NCBI GenBank assembly: GCA_937895515.1
Contig: CALAYS010000150.1
Span: 1-9,014 of the forward strand
Direction of reading: 5' to 3'
Source of the DNA: an uncultured bacterium
GTDB lineage: Bacteria; Patescibacteriota; Minisyncoccia; Phycocordibacterales; UBA9973
DNA: 9,014 bases
The translations under genes were made by a program, and so were the position numbers. The notes under the pieces are model-generated. The model had not been told where the DNA came from and made no database searches. It was given only the letters and a program-made list of their open reading frames with translations. Below are positions 6,402-9,014 of this stretch, in pieces (position 1 is the first letter of the stretch; every line of letters begins with the position of its first letter).

Positions 6402-6414
6402 TTAAAATTTTTAA
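6402..6414. terminator. Short palindrome overlapping the dNMP kinase stop
   Basis: Plus-strand arms TTAAAA (6402-6407) and TTTTAA (6409-6414) flank one central T and contain the kinase stop (6413-6411). A 6-bp A/T stem alone is weak evidence; it is listed because it repeats the stop-overlapping, single-centre design seen at 840 and 5420. Confidence 0.35.
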
Positions 6415-6867
6415 GAATCAATTTTTCGACGTGCCCAACAATCCAATATAAAACGATGTGGATTGCTTCCAATGGCAACTACTTTAGCATGTGGGAAAAA
6501 AGACTTGATAAATTTGTATTCGTTTTTAAATCTAAGGTCTGTGATAACTACCCTTTTTAATTTTTTTGCATATATCTTCTTTATTACCATCATAACAAAA
6601 ATATCTTCTCCAAAAATGCTTTTTAAACGATTGGCTTTTTCTATAATATCATTCCGTTTCAAACCTGAGTTTGTTAGATCTTTAATATTGGGATTGAGAG
6701 ACAGTTTTATTGGATCAGCAAAAGCAATTCTTTCATACATGACAGAAGGATAATTAAAAACGGAACAAGGAGGAAAAAATATGTAATGATCGTCCAAAAA
6801 TTCCTTATTCTTAAAAAAAATCCTTTCCAATCCCGTCAGGTCCTGTCAATAAGATGAGATCATCCAT
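6411..6867 (-). pseudogene. Deoxynucleoside monophosphate kinase, frameshifted after the P-loop
   Basis: From ATG 6867 the frame encodes MDDLILLTGPDGIGKDFF and hits TAA at 6813-6811. GPDGIGKD (9-16) is a Walker A loop. One frame over, the protein continues KNKEFLDDHYIFFPPCSVFN to a stop at 6413-6411. The break lies in a run of eight T (minus strand; 6813-6820); seven would give one 151-residue frame. The body has YERIAFADPIKL (44-55), FGEDIF (85-90) and RVVITDLRFKNEYKFIK (105-121), the FADPLK, FG.D and DVRFxNE blocks typical of phage and viral dNMP kinases, which phosphorylate dNMPs for dNTP supply. At 151 residues it is shorter than the usual 180-240. Without the P-loop the protein could not bind ATP, so it is inactive unless the shift is a sequencing error or is bypassed during expression. 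The start is supported by ATG immediately before the P-loop strand. Confidence 0.75.
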
Positions 6868-6938
6868 TTTTCTCTTTAAATACAGATAATGCAAAATAGT
6901 TCAATCTTTGGGTTGAAAAATGTTTAATATCTTTTTTT

Positions 6939-8030
6939 ATGAGAAAAAGGATTGCGATGCCCAATTATTTTATTTATAGCGAAAACTCTAAACTTTATGA
7001 TGATAGACCTTTTTTTTCGATTGTGAAATTAAAAGAATATTTTCATGAAGAATATTTCCAGAAAAAAAAATGGAAGAAAGACTTTGGACAGATGGTGGCT
7101 TATTCAAATGATCAACGTCTGAGTGATATAAAAAATTCCCTTCCAGGAATATGGGAATATTGTGAAAAATCACATTTATACGAAAACCTTTGTGGAAAAA
7201 GCTATATGCCTGATTATATTAATTTTTCTATAAAAGACGAAAATTGGTACGGAAATCATGTAAGAAAATATCTTTTATATGATGATTCGATTTGGTTTTT
7301 GAAAAAATCCAATATAATTACTTATGGTGGTTTTGATGTGTTTCCGATTCGGGCTTCTAAACATAATTTCAGATTTAAATTAGAAAAAGCGCTTCGTACA
7401 TCCAACAAACACAAGAAATATTATTCGCCTTCTTTTACGCTCCAAAAAGCTATTACTGACTTGTATTTAACAGCTGATGGAAGAAAATTCGATCTTCGAT
7501 GTTATGGGTTGATCGTTTGGATAAACGGGAAACTTGAGTTCTATTATTATAATGCTGCTTTGATAAGAAAAAATCCAAAACCTTATGAAAAAGATTCGGA
7601 GGATCGTTCAGTTCAATTAACCAACACAACATTTAATCGGGAATTAGAAGACATCTCCACCATCACGGAACTTATGACAAAAAAACACCCTTATTGGTCC
7701 TTGTTTTTCGAAAAAACAAAAGCTGTTTATGAAGACTTTTGTCGCCATCTTATAAAAAACGAAGTCATACGCCAAAAATTACCGCAAAACAATGGATATC
7801 ATTTGTTGGGTTTAGATTTTATTCCCGATATTAACGAAAATATTTTTCTTCTTGAAATAAATAAATATCCGGCCATTTACTATGATGACAAAATTGATTC
7901 TCTTCACAAAGGGATGGAAAAGACCATGTTTAGTTTAGAAAATTTTTACCGAGTTACATTTGATGCATTTGAATCAGAAAAACATTATTGCAAAAATACC
8001 CCAGATTTTTATTACTGTTCTTTAGATTAA
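6939..8030 (+). CDS. Tubulin-tyrosine ligase-like (TTL/TTLL) ATP-grasp protein
   Basis: A 363-residue protein from ATG 6939 (ATG 6957 is an alternative). Residues 1-100 have no recognisable domain. The ATP-grasp region has IWFLKKSNIITYGGFDVFPI (118-137, the WIxKP...G.GI block), FTLQKAITDLYLTADGRKFD (166-185) followed by LRCYGLIVW (186-194; K183, D185 and R187 match grKFDlR), VQLTNTTFN (225-233, the HLTN block) and GYHLLGLDFIPDINENIFLL (286-305) followed by EINKYPAI (306-313; D293, E306 and N308 match the metal-binding D...ExN). TTL-family enzymes ligate amino acids, usually Tyr, Glu or Gly, to tubulin or other protein tails using ATP. A viral copy suggests modification of the host cytoskeleton or of a viral protein, which is inference. 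The metal-ligand residues are retained, so activity is likely. The 71-bp divergent spacer with the kinase gene is A/T-rich and probably holds both promoters. Confidence 0.85.
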   Translation: MRKRIAMPNYFIYSENSKLYDDRPFFSIVKLKEYFHEEYFQKKKWKKDFGQMVAYSNDQRLSDIKNSLPGIWEYCEKSHLYENLCGKSYMPDYINFSIKDENWYGNHVRKYLLYDDSIWFLKKSNIITYGGFDVFPIRASKHNFRFKLEKALRTSNKHKKYYSPSFTLQKAITDLYLTADGRKFDLRCYGLIVWINGKLEFYYYNAALIRKNPKPYEKDSEDRSVQLTNTTFNRELEDISTITELMTKKHPYWSLFFEKTKAVYEDFCRHLIKNEVIRQKLPQNNGYHLLGLDFIPDINENIFLLEINKYPAIYYDDKIDSLHKGMEKTMFSLENFYRVTFDAFESEKHYCKNTPDFYYCSLD

Positions 8031-8053
8031 AAAAGTTTAGCTAAAAGAGACAT

Positions 8054-8620
8054 ATGCAGCTAGGAATCCCATTATCTTCTTTCTACAAACTTTTATTTTT
8101 TACAACTACACACCGACCGAAACGAACTGTCGGAAAAAAAGCTCCAAAAAAGGTGACTATTGGTCCAGTTTCCGTAAAGGAATTTGGAGAAAATAAAACA
8201 CCTTTTCGAAGTCTAAATCAAACAACAAGTCTTCGGTCGGGCCGACAATTTCCGAAGTCGGTTATATTTTGTCCCGAAAGTCCCATTACTGATAAAGAAC
8301 GAGATTTGTTTGAAACTTTTTTGATTTTGAAAGAAGAAGATCAACTTGAACTTGCTTCTTTGCTTCGTTCAAAATGCAATCCAAAGACCAAACTTTTTTT
8401 TGTTGAGTCGGTCATCAAAAAAAAATATCCTTGGATACAACATCATATAGAAATTTTTTGGGACTATGCGAAATTACATAAATATGTGTATAATAAAAAT
8501 AACAAATGCGAGAATATTTTTGGAAAAAAAAGCAATGGTGTTGAAGCTTTGACATCTGAAAAAATCTATAGCATTATTTCAAAGGAAAGGGAGATTTATA
8601 GACAATTGGAAGGATTTTAA
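8054..8620 (+). CDS. Hypothetical protein with a basic disordered N-terminal half
   Basis: A 188-residue open frame from ATG 8054, 23 bp after the TTL-like gene on the same strand. Residues 1-18 are moderately hydrophobic (LGIPLSSFYKLLFFTTT) but too short and polar for a confident membrane helix. Residues 20-75 are basic and probably disordered (HRPKRTVGKKAPKKVTIGPV; SLRSGRQFPKS). From about 76 a folded helical region follows: PITDKERDLFETFLILKEED, LELASLLRSKCNPKTKLFFV, IKKKYPWIQHHIEIFWDYAK, ending with KIYSIISKEREIYRQLEGF. I recognise no family. The basic tail plus helical domain would suit a nucleic-acid- or virion-binding protein, but that is a guess. The codon pattern is like that of its neighbours. 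Within the gene, 8231-8257 forms nested inverted repeats (CTTCGG with CCGAAG, and GTCGG with CCGAC). Confidence 0.7.
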   Translation: MQLGIPLSSFYKLLFFTTTHRPKRTVGKKAPKKVTIGPVSVKEFGENKTPFRSLNQTTSLRSGRQFPKSVIFCPESPITDKERDLFETFLILKEEDQLELASLLRSKCNPKTKLFFVESVIKKKYPWIQHHIEIFWDYAKLHKYVYNKNNKCENIFGKKSNGVEALTSEKIYSIISKEREIYRQLEGF

Positions 8621-8654
8621 GGACCATTTTTGATATTATAATTTTACGGCACAT

Positions 8655-8800
8655 TTTTAATATATGGATTACTATTTAGAACATATATATTTGAGAAAAT
8701 TAGTCAAAAAATATTTTCGAATAAAAAATAAAATATAGTCTTAAAGCCTTTGGATGGCATAGCTCAGTTATTTTTGATAAAGTGTTTAGGCCGAATATTA
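8655..8800 (+). repeat. Palindrome-centred repeat, degenerate copy B1
   Basis: TAGTCAAAAAATATTTTCGA at 8701-8720, followed by AATAAAAAATAAAATATAG, corresponds base for base with most of the block at 8912 onward, 211 bp away. The preceding ATTACTATTTAGAACATATA also matches ATTATTCAGAAGGTCTATAT at 8882-8901 with gaps. Later matches include TTATTTTTGATAAAGTGTTT with TTATTTTTGAAAGGTTGTTT (8958-8977). The central palindrome is decayed here: several arm positions no longer pair. It forms a tandem pair with the following copy. The stretch 8621-8655 just after the last gene holds only AT-rich sequence. Confidence 0.6.
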
Positions 8801-8804
8801 AGTT

Positions 8805-9014
8805 TTAAATGTTTGCAAAAATCTTGTCTGCTTGGCGCCAGCTTTGCTGACGAAGCCAAACCACAATGTGGCCGCCGACCCATTATTCAGAAGGTCTATA
8901 TTTGATGAAAATAGTCGAAAAATTTTTTCGACTAAAAATTAAAATATAACATGAATTGGTTATTTTTGAAAGGTTGTTTAGCTCAATTTTTGCAAAATAT
9001 AAAGTCCAAATGTT
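8805..9014 (+). repeat. Palindrome-centred repeat, copy B2, running off the window edge
   Basis: Blocks TTTTAAATGTTTGCAAAAAT (8805-8822), CCATTATTCAGAAGG, TCTATATTTGATGAAAA and AAAAATTAAAATATAAC match copy A in the opposite orientation over roughly 120 bp. The palindrome has perfect 11-bp arms TAGTCGAAAAA (8912-8922) and TTTTTCGACTA (8924-8934) around a single T. Copy A has the same arms with a different central base. Between 8831 and 8877 this copy carries 47 extra bases absent from copy A. No coding frame of note spans 8621-9014. Confidence 0.75.
8831..8877. other. 47-bp GC-rich structured insertion inside repeat copy B2
   Basis: Aligning copies A and B2, TCTG is followed directly by ACCTATTATT in A, but in B2 by 47 extra bases before ACCCATTATT. 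The extra block is 29/47 G+C in very AT-rich surroundings. It can fold as TTGGC (8832-8836) with GCCAA (8855-8859), an inner CAGC-TTT-GCTG hairpin, and next to it CCACA-A-TGTGG (8861-8871). It may be a small nested mobile or regulatory element; its nature is unknown. Confidence 0.5.

Noticed and set aside
6463..6753. Plus-strand 96-residue frame with hydrophobic residues
   Set aside because: It is the antisense shadow of the dNMP kinase body, which has recognisable motifs.
8036..8045. TTTAGCTAAA palindrome after the TTL-like stop as a terminator
   Set aside because: It has no room for a loop, so only a three-base stem could form; such ten-base palindromes are expected by chance in AT-rich DNA.
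8826..8885. tRNA-like GC-rich fold
   Set aside because: The hairpins do not make a cloverleaf, and the TTC-containing T arm and a seven-base acceptor stem are absent.
8655..9014. Possible CRISPR array
   Set aside because: There are only two long diverged units with 211-bp period and no short identical repeats or regular spacers.

Overview
The window looks like a stretch of nucleocytoplasmic large DNA virus (giant virus) genome, probably from a metagenome. It is AT-rich, intron-free and tightly packed on both strands. Its recognisable genes (patatin-like phospholipase, tubulin-tyrosine-ligase-like protein, dNMP kinase, serine recombinase, PD-(D/E)XK-like nuclease) are a mix typical of such viruses. 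I see no Shine-Dalgarno pattern. Palindromes sit on or next to several stop codons, as expected for hairpin-directed mRNA 3' ends in giant viruses. Non-coding repeats built on a perfect palindrome recall those of Pithoviridae, so a pithovirus-like member of Pimascovirales is my best guess, but it is only an inference.

Layout. Positions 1-250 are different: they encode the N-terminus of a bacterial cytochrome b, cut off abruptly, so a foreign insert or assembly chimera is likely. From about 252 to 840 runs an unknown viral gene broken by one-base frameshifts. A small minus-strand gene (915-1213) is broken by an 8-bp tandem duplication. An intergenic stretch (1214-1613) holds one copy of the palindromic repeat. 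Next come a minus-strand gene of unknown function (1614-2321) and, divergently, the patatin-like phospholipase (2371-3408). They are followed by a Ser/Thr-rich acidic protein (3519-4283), a GC-rich and apparently frame-disrupted membrane-protein gene (4305-4742) and a membrane-anchored nuclease-like protein (4824-5420). The nuclease converges on a serine recombinase (5443-6381) across a 21-bp palindrome. Behind the recombinase lies a dNMP kinase gene (6411-6867) whose P-loop is separated from the rest by a frameshift in a T8 run. The TTL-like gene (6939-8030) is divergent from the kinase, followed by an unknown gene (8054-8620). The right end (8621-9014) is a non-coding region with two tandem copies of the palindromic repeat, the second carrying a 47-bp GC-rich insertion.

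Functionally, the genes suggest accessory and host-interaction roles: membrane lipid hydrolysis, cytoskeleton modification, nucleotide supply, and DNA cleavage or recombination. No core replication or capsid gene is visible. The most notable observations are four or more genes whose frames can each be joined by a single small indel, the recurrent stop-codon palindromes, and the repeat family with its nested GC-rich insertion.
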